Under the pieces are notes generated by a model. That model had not been told where the DNA came from. It worked only from the letters and a program-made list of their open reading frames with translations, and ran no database searches. Positions 46,400 through 56,681 of a DNA stretch of 64,000 nt are shown piece after piece. The number at the start of each line of letters is the position of its first letter. Position 1 is the first letter of the stretch. The position numbers and the translations under genes were made by a program. This DNA is from Bradyrhizobium sp. CCBAU 51627 (lineage in GTDB: Bacteria; Pseudomonadota; Alphaproteobacteria; Rhizobiales; Xanthobacteraceae). Location of the stretch: assembly GCF_028128765.1 (NCBI RefSeq), contig NZ_LBJG01000027.1:310001-374000 (forward strand). The letters run 5' to 3'.

Positions 46400-46846
46400 T
46401 CAGCCCTGTACCGCCTTGGCGAAGTTCGCGAAAAATTCGTCGGCCAGCTTCTTGGCGGCACCGTTGATGAGGCGCTGTCCGAGTTGCGCCAACTTGCCGC
46501 CGATCTGCGCCTCGACGGCATACGAGAGCAGCGTGCCGCCATCCTTCTCCGCCAGCTTCACGGTCGCGCCACCCTTGGCAAAACCGGCCACCCCGCCCTC
46601 ACCCTCACCTGATATCTTGTAGCCGTTCGGCGGGTCGAGATCAGAGAGCGTTACCTTTCCCCTGAAGCGCGCCGAGACCGGACCGACCTTCATTTTCGCC
46701 GTTGCGCGAAAACCGCTGTCGTCGGTCTTCTCCAGCTCCTCGCAGCCGGGGATACAGGCCTTCAGCACTGCGGGGTCATTGAGTTTTTCCCACACGGCCT
46801 CGCGCGACGCTGCGAGCTGGACTTCGCCGTTCATCGTCATGGCCAT
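46400..46846 (-). CDS. coxG: CoxG-like SRPBCC membrane-recruitment protein
   Basis: The 148-residue protein is a CoxG-family SRPBCC fold. It has the N-terminal strand MNGEVQLAASREAVWEKLND, the CIPGCEELE segment and GGKLAQLGQRLINGAAKKLA near the end. CoxG helps anchor CO dehydrogenase to the membrane in carboxydotrophs. It precedes coxS by about 138 bases and is probably part of the cluster. It is divergent from pcaB. Confidence 0.9.
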   Translation of the reverse strand: MAMTMNGEVQLAASREAVWEKLNDPAVLKACIPGCEELEKTDDSGFRATAKMKVGPVSARFRGKVTLSDLDPPNGYKISGEGEGGVAGFAKGGATVKLAEKDGGTLLSYAVEAQIGGKLAQLGQRLINGAAKKLADEFFANFAKAVQG

Positions 46847-46928
46847 GGGGCGCCTCCCGGGATCACATCAGAACAATATTGCTCAAGTAACGCACGAAGG
46901 CCGCAAAGGAAAGGGTACCCACGGTCAC

Positions 46929-46947
46929 GTGCAATGCATATTCGCAC
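46929..46947. promoter_or_regulatory. Imperfect inverted repeat between coxG and pcaB
   Basis: GTGCAA and TCGCAC are near-inverted arms around TGCATAT, 72 bases before the pcaB start in the coxG-pcaB divergent gap. It is a candidate binding site for a pca regulator, which is not in the window. Confidence 0.3.
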
Positions 46948-47018
46948 TTGCAAAAAGTCTTGGACGGCCCGGTCAGGGATTGGCAGAGCCGGGACATGGT
47001 GGTTAGGTCCCGCACAAC

Positions 47019-48374
47019 ATGAGCACAGCCCTCTCCTCCCTGCTTGCGCCGATGCTGTCGAGCGCAGCCATGCGCACTGTCTGCGACGACCGGTCCACGC
47101 TCCAGCACATGCTCGATTTCGAGGCAGCCCTGGCGCGGGCCGAAGCCGCCACCGGCGTGATTCCCGCATCGGCGGCGGGCCCGATCGAAGCGGCCTGCAA
47201 GGCCGATGCCTTCGACATGGCTGCCCTGGCCGAGGCCGCGACCCGGTCGGGCAATCTCGCGATTCCCCTGATCAAGACTCTGACCGCCAACGTGGCCAAG
47301 GCCGATGCGGAGGCCGCGCGCTACGTGCATTGGGGCGCGACCAGCCAGGACGTCATCGACACCGCGACCATGCTGGGCCTGCGCGCCGCCATCGACGCGC
47401 TGGACGCCGACCTCAGCCGCGCCATCAAGGGCTTTGCCGCGCTGGCCCGCGCTCATCGGAATACCGCAATGGTGGCGCGGACATGGCTCCAGCACGCGCT
47501 GCCGATGCCGTTCGGGTTGAAGGTCGCCGAATATGCGGCGAGCCTCGCCCGCGCCCGCTGCCGCCTGCGGCGTGTCCGCCGCGAGGGCCTCGCCCTGCAA
47601 TTCGGCGGCGCCGCCGGCACACTTGCAGCCCTCGGTGACAAGGGACTCGCGGTGGCCGAAGCGCTGGCGCAGGAATTGAATTTGCCGTTGCCGGAAGCGC
47701 CCTGGCACACCCATCGCGACCGCATCGCGGAGGCTGCGTCAGCCTTCGCGATTCTCGCCGGCAGCTGCGGCAAGATCGCCCGTGACGTCTCGCTGATGAT
47801 GCAGACCGATGTCGGCGAAGCGTTCGAACCCGCCGGCGAAGGCCGCGGCGGCTCCTCGACCATGCCGCACAAGCGCAACCCGGTCGCAGCCGCAAGCGCG
47901 CTCGGCTGCGCGACGATGGCTCCGCAGCTCGCTGCGACGATCCTTGCGGCACAGGTGCAGGACCATGAGCGCAGCGCCGGGCCCTGGCACGCGGAATGGC
48001 CGACATTGCCGCAATTGATGCTGGTCGCTTCAGGGGCGCTTGCCGGCATTGTCGACATCGCCGAAGGGCTGGATGTCGATGCCGCGCGCATGCGCAGCAA
48101 TCTCGATGCAACGCACGGGCTGATCATGGCGGAAGCGGTCACCTTTGCGCTCGCCGACAAGATCGGCAAGAGCGATGCGCATCACCTCATCGAGGCTGCG
48201 AGCAAGCGCGCGGTCGCCGAGAAGAAGCATCTGCGCGAGGTGCTGTCGGCCGATTCGCAGGTCACCGCGCATCTGGCGCCCGAGAAAATTGCGGCATTGT
48301 TCGAGCCGATGGCCTATCAAGGAGCATCGCAAGCCTTGATCGATCGACTGCTCGCTTCTTTGGATCTCTCCTGA
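47019..48374 (+). CDS. pcaB: 3-carboxy-cis,cis-muconate cycloisomerase
   Basis: The 451-residue protein belongs to the fumarase/aspartase superfamily and carries its signature GSSTMPHKRNP at residues 279-289. HWGATSQDVIDTA lies near residue 105. It matches PcaB, which lactonises 3-carboxymuconate to 4-carboxymuconolactone in the protocatechuate branch of the 3-oxoadipate pathway. It is the first of three pca genes, in the order B-D-C. pcaGH and regulators are not in the window. Confidence 0.92.
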   Translation: MSTALSSLLAPMLSSAAMRTVCDDRSTLQHMLDFEAALARAEAATGVIPASAAGPIEAACKADAFDMAALAEAATRSGNLAIPLIKTLTANVAKADAEAARYVHWGATSQDVIDTATMLGLRAAIDALDADLSRAIKGFAALARAHRNTAMVARTWLQHALPMPFGLKVAEYAASLARARCRLRRVRREGLALQFGGAAGTLAALGDKGLAVAEALAQELNLPLPEAPWHTHRDRIAEAASAFAILAGSCGKIARDVSLMMQTDVGEAFEPAGEGRGGSSTMPHKRNPVAAASALGCATMAPQLAATILAAQVQDHERSAGPWHAEWPTLPQLMLVASGALAGIVDIAEGLDVDAARMRSNLDATHGLIMAEAVTFALADKIGKSDAHHLIEAASKRAVAEKKHLREVLSADSQVTAHLAPEKIAALFEPMAYQGASQALIDRLLASLDLS

Positions 48375-48376
48375 TG

Positions 48377-48486
48377 TCGTTGCCGGGCTTGACCCGGCAA
48401 TCCATCATCTAGGATAGATTGACTTTCTAGATGGATGCGCGGGTCATCCAGGTTAAGACGCGCTCCGCGCTGTTGCCCGCGCATGA
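48377..48486. repeat. Palindromic repeat, family D, between pcaB and pcaD
   Basis: TTGCCGGG and CCCGGCAA form a perfect hairpin at 48380-48400. GATGGATGCGCGGGTC is followed further on by GCCCGCGCATGAC. This is a repeat type frequent in Bradyrhizobium. It fills most of the gap between two genes of one operon. Confidence 0.75.
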
Positions 48487-48499
48487 CAAGGAACATGCC

Positions 48500-49282
48500 A
48501 TGCCCATGATCGATGCCGACGGTTGCCTGCTCAACGTCTCCGTCGAAGGCCGCGACGGCGGGCCGACCTTGATGCTGTCGAACTCGCTCGGCTGCACCCT
48601 TCAGATGTGGGAGCCGCAGATGAAGGCCCTGACGCAGGTGTTCCGCGTCATCCGCTACGACCGCCGTGGCCACGGCAAGTCCAACGTGCCGCCCGGCCCC
48701 TATACAATGGAACGTTTCGGCCGCGACGTGCTGGCGATCCTCGACGACCTCAACATCGAGAAGGTGCATTGGTGCGGCCTGTCGATGGGCGGCATGGTCG
48801 GTCAATGGCTGGGCGCCAATGCGCCTGAGCGGTTCGGCAAGCTCATCCTCGCCAACACATCCTGCTACTATGCCGAGCCGACGAAGTGGCTGGAGCGCAT
48901 CGACGCGGTGAAAAAGGGCGGCATCGCGGCGGTTGCTGACGGCGTGATCGCCGGCTGGCTGACCCAGGATTTCCGCGAACGCGCGCCTGAGATCACGGCA
49001 AAGATGAAATCGATGCTGCTCGCGACCCCGGTCGAGGGCTATCTCGCCTGCTGCGAGGCGCTGTCGACGCTCGACCAGCGAGCGCTGCTGCCGAAGATCA
49101 AGAGTCCGACCCTGGTGATTGCCGGCCGCTACGACATGGCGACGCCGATCTCGGCCGGCGAGTTGATCCGCTCGAGCATTCCCGGCGCCAGCATGACCAT
49201 CATCGACGCCGCCCACATTTCCAATGTCGAGCAGCCGCACGCGTTCACCGATGCGGTGGTCGGTTTCTTGACGCAACGCTAA
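48500..49282 (+). CDS. pcaD: 3-oxoadipate enol-lactonase
   Basis: The 260-residue alpha/beta hydrolase has the nucleophile elbow GLSMGG with Ser95, an acid in AGRYDMATP and the catalytic His in DAAHISN. It hydrolyses 3-oxoadipate enol-lactone to 3-oxoadipate. AAGGA stands seven bases before ATG 48500; a longer frame starting at 48431 lies inside a repeat element. It is between pcaB and pcaC. Confidence 0.92.
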   Translation: MPMIDADGCLLNVSVEGRDGGPTLMLSNSLGCTLQMWEPQMKALTQVFRVIRYDRRGHGKSNVPPGPYTMERFGRDVLAILDDLNIEKVHWCGLSMGGMVGQWLGANAPERFGKLILANTSCYYAEPTKWLERIDAVKKGGIAAVADGVIAGWLTQDFRERAPEITAKMKSMLLATPVEGYLACCEALSTLDQRALLPKIKSPTLVIAGRYDMATPISAGELIRSSIPGASMTIIDAAHISNVEQPHAFTDAVVGFLTQR

Positions 49283-49289
49283 CCGCAGT

Positions 49290-49359
49290 CGTCATTGCGA
49301 GCGTAGCGGCGCAATCCAGACCCCCCTCCGCGGTGACAGACTGGATTGCTTCGCAATGG
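49290..49359. repeat. Palindromic repeat, family A, between pcaD and pcaC
   Basis: CGTCATTGCGAGCGTAGCG and GCGCAATCCAG are followed by CTGGATTGCTTCGCAATGG, giving an imperfect long hairpin. It matches the copy at 97-177. It lies eight bases after pcaD and 17 bases before pcaC. Confidence 0.82.
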
Positions 49360-49375
49360 CGGAGAGGAGGATAGA

Positions 49376-49768
49376 ATGGACGACCAGAAACGCCGCGATG
49401 CCGGCATGACCGTCCGCCGCAAGGTGCTGGGCAATCCCTGGGTCGACAAGTCGATCGCGAATCGCAACGCGTTCAACACCGACTTCCAGGACATGATCAC
49501 GCGCTATGCCTGGGGCGAGATCTGGACGCGGCCGCATTTCGACGAACGCACGCGCCGCGTGCTTGTCATCGGCACCATGGTCGCGCTCGGGCAATGGGAC
49601 GAATTCCGCCTGCACGTGCGCGCAGCGCTGGCGGAGGGCGGCTTCACTCCCGACGATATCAAGGAAATCTTGCTGCAGCAGGCGATCTATTGCGGCGTTC
49701 CGGCAGCGAACCACGCCGTCAAGGAAGCCTCAGCGATTGTGCAGGAGCTCGGCCTGATCAAAGGCTAG
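49376..49768 (+). CDS. pcaC: 4-carboxymuconolactone decarboxylase
   Basis: The 130-residue protein matches PcaC/AhpD-fold CMD proteins. It has VLGNPWVDKSIANRN, ERTRRVLVIGTMVALGQWDEF and ILLQQAIYCGVPAANHA. It decarboxylates 4-carboxymuconolactone to the enol-lactone used by PcaD. GGAGG stands six bases before the ATG and sets the start. Its 3' end overlaps the convergent membrane-protein gene by 39 bases. Confidence 0.93.
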   Translation: MDDQKRRDAGMTVRRKVLGNPWVDKSIANRNAFNTDFQDMITRYAWGEIWTRPHFDERTRRVLVIGTMVALGQWDEFRLHVRAALAEGGFTPDDIKEILLQQAIYCGVPAANHAVKEASAIVQELGLIKG

Positions 49769-50260
49769 CGGCGCGGTGTCTTCGACATCGACGGCCTTCG
49801 GCGCTGCCGCCGGCCGCTCGATCACCAGCACGACTGCAGCACCAAGCAGCAGCAGAAGTTCGGTGGCGTGCAGCCGAAGCGCGGCCAACTCACCGACCTT
49901 CGAGGCCATCACCATGCTTGCGAACGAGATCAGGCTGCCGATCGCAAGCGCAATGCCGAGCGCCTCGTCGCTCGCGCCGCTCTTCCGGGTACGCGGAACG
50001 GCGAGCAGCGCGAGATAGATCGCAAAGAATGCCACCACAGTCAGCCGTCCCAGCGCCAGCAGCCAGGCCGCGCGCACGGTGCTCATTCCGGACATCTGAA
50101 GCTGATCGCTGAGGAAGAGTGCGACCGCGACGCTCGGCCGCTCATAGAGACCGTGCACCGGCGCCACGAAGATGTTGAAAGCAACCAGCGTCCAGGCCGG
50201 AATGAAATAGGCGGCCAGCAGCGCGCCGTTGACCGTGCCGATCCGCCAATTCCTGAACAT
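49730..50260 (-). CDS. Hypothetical integral membrane protein
   Basis: The 176-residue protein has four hydrophobic segments: GALLAAYFIPAWTLVAFNIFV, TVVAFFAIYLALLAV, a weaker one around LGIALAIGSLISFASMVMA, and LLLLLGAAVVLVIE near the end. No family is recognised. The last 39 bases overlap the convergent pcaC gene. Four-helix organisation and clean helices make it likely to be a real gene. Neighbours do not show its role. Confidence 0.65.
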   Translation of the reverse strand: MFRNWRIGTVNGALLAAYFIPAWTLVAFNIFVAPVHGLYERPSVAVALFLSDQLQMSGMSTVRAAWLLALGRLTVVAFFAIYLALLAVPRTRKSGASDEALGIALAIGSLISFASMVMASKVGELAALRLHATELLLLLGAAVVLVIERPAAAPKAVDVEDTAPLAFDQAELLHNR

Positions 50261-50385
50261 GCCGCTTCCCGCTTCGTCTCACCGCCCTCGATCGAGGGCT
50301 TTGCGAGCAGCTAACTCGCATCAGACTGTGGCGGCAATTTAAACCCTTTGTTTACCTTAACTGCCCCGCTGACCTTCTCCACCAC

Positions 50386-50415
50386 GAAAAAGGACCCCGC
50401 CTTCCGGCGGGGCCC
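50386..50415 (-). terminator. Intrinsic terminator of the glutamine-rich small protein gene
   Basis: CCCCGCC and GGCGGGG pair around TTCC. Read on the minus strand, the stem is followed by a TCCTTTTT tract. It lies 13 bases beyond the stop at 50428. Confidence 0.8.
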
Positions 50416-50427
50416 CTCCAGGCTATT

Positions 50428-50622
50428 TCAGTCCGATCGGTTGTCCTGCTGACCTCCCCGCTGCTGGCCGGGCTTGTCGCCCTGGCGCATCGGATCATGT
50501 TGCTGCTGCTGTCCGGGTTTCTGGCCGCCGCCTTGCTGCTGCTGCCCTGGCTGCTGGCTTGGGCGCTGCTGGCCGGGGCTCTGACCCTGCTGGCCCGGAT
50601 TCTGGTTCTGCTGCTTCGTCAT
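50428..50622 (-). CDS. Small glutamine/glycine/proline-rich low-complexity protein
   Basis: The 64-residue protein is almost wholly Gln, Gly, Pro and Asn, with repeated PGQQ units, and is expected to be disordered. GGGAG stands eight bases before the ATG, and a proper intrinsic terminator follows the stop. Both signals argue that it is a real transcription unit. No domain or function is recognised; such proteins can be stress-related or surface-associated, but that is not shown here. Confidence 0.6.
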   Translation of the reverse strand: MTKQQNQNPGQQGQSPGQQRPSQQPGQQQQGGGQKPGQQQQHDPMRQGDKPGQQRGGQQDNRSD

Positions 50623-50918
50623 CGGGGGGAACTCCCTTGTTGGACGTCAGTGCAAGAACAACAGCCGGCGACGGATTTAGTTGCCCTGCGGAACCCGGTT
50701 TCTCGCAGGTGCGGAACCGGAAGACGAAACCCCCGTCGATGAAATGACCTCTGTACAAGCCGTTATGCCAAGGCCAGCCCAGTTGCGGTCGCCAGTTCCC
50801 TCCTGTTACAAAACGGGAAGAATGCTTAGGGGCTGCCGGGGCCCGAGAAGAAACGCAAGTACTCACTCTCTCTCGAAGAGCTCCCATCAAGTCGCGTCAG
50901 GTTTGGGAACGGCAGCCT

Positions 50919-51836
50919 ATGGATTATTTCGCCCAGCAGCTCATCAACGGCCTCGTGCTCGGCTCCATCTACGGCCTGATCGCGATCGGCTACACGATGG
51001 TCTACGGCATCGTCGGCATGATCAATTTCGCCCATGGCGACATCTTCATGATCGGCGGCTTCATCGCGCTGATCTCCTTCCTGCTCCTGGTCTCGCTCGG
51101 TCTGACCGCAATTCCACTGATCCTGCTGGTCGTTCTGCTGGTCGCGATGGCGGTCACCGCACTCTATGGCTGGACGGTCGAGCGCATCGCCTATCGGCCG
51201 CTGCGGCACTCCTTCCGTCTGGCGCCGATGTTGTCGGCGATCGGCATGTCCTTCGTGCTGACGAACTATTCGCAAGTCGCGCAGGGCGCGCGCGTCAAGC
51301 CCGTGCCGCCGATCATCACGGGAGGCTATACGCTGCATGAAGGTCCCGAAGGTTTTGCAGTGCAGCTCTCCAACATGCAGATCATGGTCGTGCTAGTGAC
51401 CATCGTGCTGCTGGCCATGTTCACCTGGCTCGTCTCGCGGACACGGCTCGGCCGCGACATGCGGGCCTGCGAGCAGGATCAGACCATGGCGGCGCTGCTC
51501 GGCGTCGACGTCGATCGAACCATTTCCATGACTTTCGTGATCGGCGCGGCGCTCGCCGCGGTCGCGGGCATGATGTACCTGCTCTACTACGGCCAGGTCG
51601 ATTTCTTCATGGGATTCGTCGCCGGGATCAAGGCATTCACAGCCGCCGTGCTCGGCGGCATCGGGTCGCTGCCCGGCGCGGTGCTGGGCGGCCTCGCGAT
51701 CGGCCTGATCGAGACCTTCTGGTCGGCCTATTTCTCGGTGGAGTACAAGGACGTCGCCGCCTTCTCGATCCTGATCATCGTCCTGATCTTCATGCCGACC
51801 GGTCTGCTGGGCCGGCCCGAAGTCGAAAAAGTCTGA
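50919..51836 (+). CDS. livH: Branched-chain amino acid-type ABC permease (LivH)
   Basis: The 305-residue protein has about eight hydrophobic helices. It starts DYFAQQLINGLVLGSIYGLI and includes FAHGDIFMIGGFIALI and RACEQDQTMAALLGVDVDR, the ATPase-contact loop of LivH. It is the first of five liv genes; the next begins 12 bases downstream. The importer family takes branched-chain amino acids, amides or related compounds. The true ligand is not fixed by sequence. Confidence 0.93.
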   Translation: MDYFAQQLINGLVLGSIYGLIAIGYTMVYGIVGMINFAHGDIFMIGGFIALISFLLLVSLGLTAIPLILLVVLLVAMAVTALYGWTVERIAYRPLRHSFRLAPMLSAIGMSFVLTNYSQVAQGARVKPVPPIITGGYTLHEGPEGFAVQLSNMQIMVVLVTIVLLAMFTWLVSRTRLGRDMRACEQDQTMAALLGVDVDRTISMTFVIGAALAAVAGMMYLLYYGQVDFFMGFVAGIKAFTAAVLGGIGSLPGAVLGGLAIGLIETFWSAYFSVEYKDVAAFSILIIVLIFMPTGLLGRPEVEKV

Positions 51837-51848
51837 CAGGCTCCTCGC

Positions 51849-53185
51849 GTGACAGCCCTTACAACCGAAACCACGTCAACCGAAACCACGCAGGTCAGCC
51901 ACACGGCGGGCATCCCGTTCATCCTGAAAAAAGCCTTCCTCGGTGCATGCGTTGCGCTGGTGCTGTTCTTGCTGATGATCGGCATCCGCACCGAGGCCGG
52001 TCCCGACGGGCAGCTGACCTGGTGGACGCGGTTCGGCGACCTCGCCTCGATCGTCGGGCTGGTCTTCGGCGGCTCGATCGTCATCGAATTGCTGCGGCAG
52101 TGGATCGGCCCGACCGGTGCGGAGAAGCTGGTGCCGGCCTCCGTCCAGAGGAGCATGTCACTGCTCGGCCGCTTCCTCGGGCCGGCGCTTCTCGTCTTCA
52201 CCCTGCTCGTTCCGGTGATCTTCTACAATCAGCGCTACATCCTCGACCTCGCGATCCTCGTACTCACCTACGTGATGCTCGGCTGGGGCCTCAACGTGGT
52301 GGTCGGGCTCGCCGGCCTGCTCGACCTCGGTTATGTCGCCTTCTACGCGGTCGGCGCCTATGCCTATGCGCTGCTCGCCACCAATTTCGGCTGGTCGTTC
52401 TGGGTTTGCCTACCGCTTGCAGGCATGCTCGCCGCACTTTGGGGCGTGATGCTTGGCTTTCCGGTACTGCGGCTGCGCGGCGACTACCTCGCCATCGTGA
52501 CGCTGGCCTTTGGCGAGATCATCCGGCTCGTCATCCTCAATTGGCAGGACCTGACCGGCGGACCTAACGGCGTCTCCGGCATTCCGCGCCCCACTCTCTT
52601 CGGCATCCCGCTCGACAACAGCGACGACGGGTTGGCTGCAAAGCTCGGCATCGAATACTCCCCGACTCACCGTATCGTCTTCCTGTTCTATCTGATCCTG
52701 GCGCTCGCATTGTTGACGAACTGGGTGACAATCCGCCTGCGGCGGCTGCCGATCGGCCGCGCCTGGGAAGCGTTGCGCGAGGACGAGGTCGCCTGCCGCG
52801 CGCTCGGCATCAACACGACGACCACCAAGCTCACAGCCTTCGCCACGGGCGCGATGTTCGGCGGATTCGCCGGTGCCTTCTTCGCGACCAGGCAGGGCTT
52901 CATCAGCCCGGAATCCTTCACCTTCCAGGAATCGGCGCTGGTGCTCGCCATCGTCGTGCTCGGCGGCATGGGCTCGCAGCTCGGCGTCGCGCTCGCCGCG
53001 CTTACCATGATCGGCGGCTTCGAGCTGTTCCGTGGGCTCGAGACCTACCGCATGCTGGTATTCGGCATGGCGATGGTGCTGATCATGATCTGGCGGCCGC
53101 GCGGAATCATCGGCCATCGCGCGCCGACCGTGTATCTGACCAAGGCGCAGGCGATCTCCTCCGACCTCGTCAAGGAGGGCCACGG

Positions 53186-53189
<4 letters not shown>
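51849..53189 (+). CDS. livM: Branched-chain amino acid-type ABC permease (LivM)
   Basis: The 446-residue protein is LivM with an extra ~120-residue N-terminal region holding two hydrophobic helices before the conserved core. The core begins around YILDLAILVLTYVMLGWGLN and has GLLDLGYVAFYAVGAY and the contact loop REDEVACRALGINTT. It starts with GTG. It overlaps livG by four bases. Length is close to the long LivM form known from E. coli. Confidence 0.92.
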
Positions 53190-54759
<1,570 letters not shown>

Positions 54760-54909
54760 CGGCCCTGGCGTGCGGTCGAATGAGGCGAGATATCTTTGCA
54801 ATTGCCCGTATTTTGCCGGTGACTTCTAGAAAAATTCATTGAAGAATGGCGCCGGTTTGGACCGGGCTTGCCCGGCAACTCCCACAGACGATCACCCGCG
54901 AGGTATCTC

Positions 54910-56028
54910 ATGAAATCACTCAAACTCATCGGTCTTGCATTCGGCGCTTCCGTTGCGCTGTCAACGGCGGCGTTCGCAGACGACCTCACCATCGCAGTCG
55001 CGGGTCCGATGACGGGCACCGAATCCGCCTTCGGCCGCCAGATGAAGAACGGCGCCGACTTGGCGGTGGCCGACATCAATGCCGCTGGCGGTGTTGCCGG
55101 CAAGAAGCTGGTGCTCGACGCCGAGGATGACGCCTGCGATCCCAAGCAGGCCCGCTCGGTCGCTGAAAAGATCGCGAGCGCGAAGATTCCCTTCGTCGCC
55201 GGCCATTTCTGTTCCTCGTCGTCGATCCCGGCTTCGGAAGCCTACGCCGACGGTAACGTCCTTCAGATTACCCCCGCCTCGACCAACCCGCTGTTCACCG
55301 AGCGCAAGCTCTGGAACGTGGCGCGCGTCTGCGGCCGCGACGATCAGCAGGGCCTGATCGCGGCGCAGTACATCGCCAAGAACTTCAAGGGCAAGAACAT
55401 CGCGATCCTTAACGACAAGACCACCTACGGCAAGGGTCTGGCGGATGAAACCAAGAAGGCGCTCAACAAGGCCGGCATCACCGAGAAGCTCAATGAGTCC
55501 TACAACAAGGGCGACAAGGACTTCAACGCGATCGTCTCGCGCCTGAAGAAGGAGAACATCGACCTCGTCTATGTCGGCGGCTATCATCAGGAAGCCGGCC
55601 TCATCCTGCGCCAGATGCGCGACCAGGGCATGAAGACGATCCTGATGTCGGGCGACGCGCTGGCCGACAAGGAATACGCCTCGATCACGGGCCCGGCCGG
55701 CGAAGGTACGCTGTTCACCTTCGGTCCCGATCCGCGCAACAAGCCGAGCGCTAAGAAGATCGTCGAGGCCTTCAAGGCCAAGGGCATCGATCCGGAGGGC
55801 TATACCCTCTACACCTATGCCGCGATGCAGGTCTGGTCGCAGGCCGTCAAGAAGGCCGGCACCACCGATGCCAAGAAGGTGATGAACACCATCAAGGCCG
55901 GCAAGTGGGATACGGTGCTTGGCCAGCTCGAATATGACGCCAAGGGCGACATCAAGCAGATCGACTATGTCGTCTACAAGTGGGACGCCAAGGGCGGCTA
56001 CGCCGAACTCAACGCCAACGGTACCTAA
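54910..56028 (+). CDS. livK: Branched-chain amino acid-type periplasmic binding protein (LivJ/K)
   Basis: The 372-residue protein has a signal peptide (KSLKLIGLAFGASVALSTA, cleavage after AFA). A type I periplasmic fold follows with DLTIAVAGPMTGTESAFGRQ and CSSSSIPASEAYADGNVLQI. GAGGT precedes ATG 54910, which decided the start. It is the last gene of the liv cluster and is followed by an intrinsic terminator. Two conserved Cys positions fit the small N-lobe disulphide of the family. Confidence 0.93.
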   Translation: MKSLKLIGLAFGASVALSTAAFADDLTIAVAGPMTGTESAFGRQMKNGADLAVADINAAGGVAGKKLVLDAEDDACDPKQARSVAEKIASAKIPFVAGHFCSSSSIPASEAYADGNVLQITPASTNPLFTERKLWNVARVCGRDDQQGLIAAQYIAKNFKGKNIAILNDKTTYGKGLADETKKALNKAGITEKLNESYNKGDKDFNAIVSRLKKENIDLVYVGGYHQEAGLILRQMRDQGMKTILMSGDALADKEYASITGPAGEGTLFTFGPDPRNKPSAKKIVEAFKAKGIDPEGYTLYTYAAMQVWSQAVKKAGTTDAKKVMNTIKAGKWDTVLGQLEYDAKGDIKQIDYVVYKWDAKGGYAELNANGT

Positions 56029-56063
56029 GACAGGTCACCTGACGCTTTAGCCAGATTGACGTC

Positions 56064-56090
56064 AACGCCCCGGTCCGCCGGGGCGTTTTC
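56064..56090 (+). terminator. Intrinsic terminator of the liv cluster
   Basis: AACGCCCCGG and CCGGGGCGTT pair over ten bases around TCCG and run into a T-rich tract. It lies 35 bases after the livK stop. Confidence 0.92.
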
Positions 56091-56103
56091 TCTTGCGGCA
56101 CCG

Positions 56104-56487
56104 TCAGACGGCGGCAGACAGTTCACCGCCCGCTTCCTGCGCGCTTCGGAGCGCTTGCAGCAAATCGTTCGGCCGAAACGGCTTTTGCAGGCAGATCACG
56201 CCGTCAAGACCGGACGCCTCGCCGATGAAATCCAGCGCCGTCATGCCCGATACGGCCACGATCGGAAATCCGGGAGCCCGCTCGCGGATGGCGGCAATGA
56301 CGTCGATACCGCTGGCATCGGTCAGGAAAATGTCGACAATCGCGGCGTCGAAAACATCTTCGCCGAAGGCCTTCAGGCCGGCCGCGCCGCTCTCCGCTTC
56401 GACCACGTCATAACGGTTGACTCGAAGAACGATCGAAACCATCGCGCGCACGTCCTTCTGGTCATCGACAACAAGGACACGGGGCAT
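56104..56487 (-). CDS. Single-domain response regulator (receiver only)
   Basis: The 127-residue protein is a lone receiver domain. It has VLVVDDQKDVRAM with the acidic pair, the phospho-acceptor Asp in AAIVDIFLTDASG and the conserved Lys in CLQKPFRPNDLL. It has no output domain, so it would act by protein interaction or as a phosphate shuttle. GGGAG stands eight bases before ATG 56487. It is divergent from a large hybrid histidine kinase, a likely partner. Confidence 0.92.
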   Translation of the reverse strand: MPRVLVVDDQKDVRAMVSIVLRVNRYDVVEAESGAAGLKAFGEDVFDAAIVDIFLTDASGIDVIAAIRERAPGFPIVAVSGMTALDFIGEASGLDGVICLQKPFRPNDLLQALRSAQEAGGELSAAV

Positions 56488-56681
56488 GGGAACAACTCCC
56501 GGATTCACATCATTAATTGGTTCAATTCGATGGCGATGCGCGCCGCGGCAGTATGGGGCCTTCCAGTAAAGCCAATCTTACCGATTCCCTATTCCGACTC
56601 CCTGTCCACGTTAAGTAAGCTGTAACCTTCGGTTGAGGCGTCGGCGTATCTCCTCGGGACACGCGCCCGGAGCCGACTACC

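Noticed and set aside
54862..54876. GC hairpin between livF and livK as a terminator
   Set aside because: Short stem and no T tract; could be an mRNA structure but not a convincing terminator.
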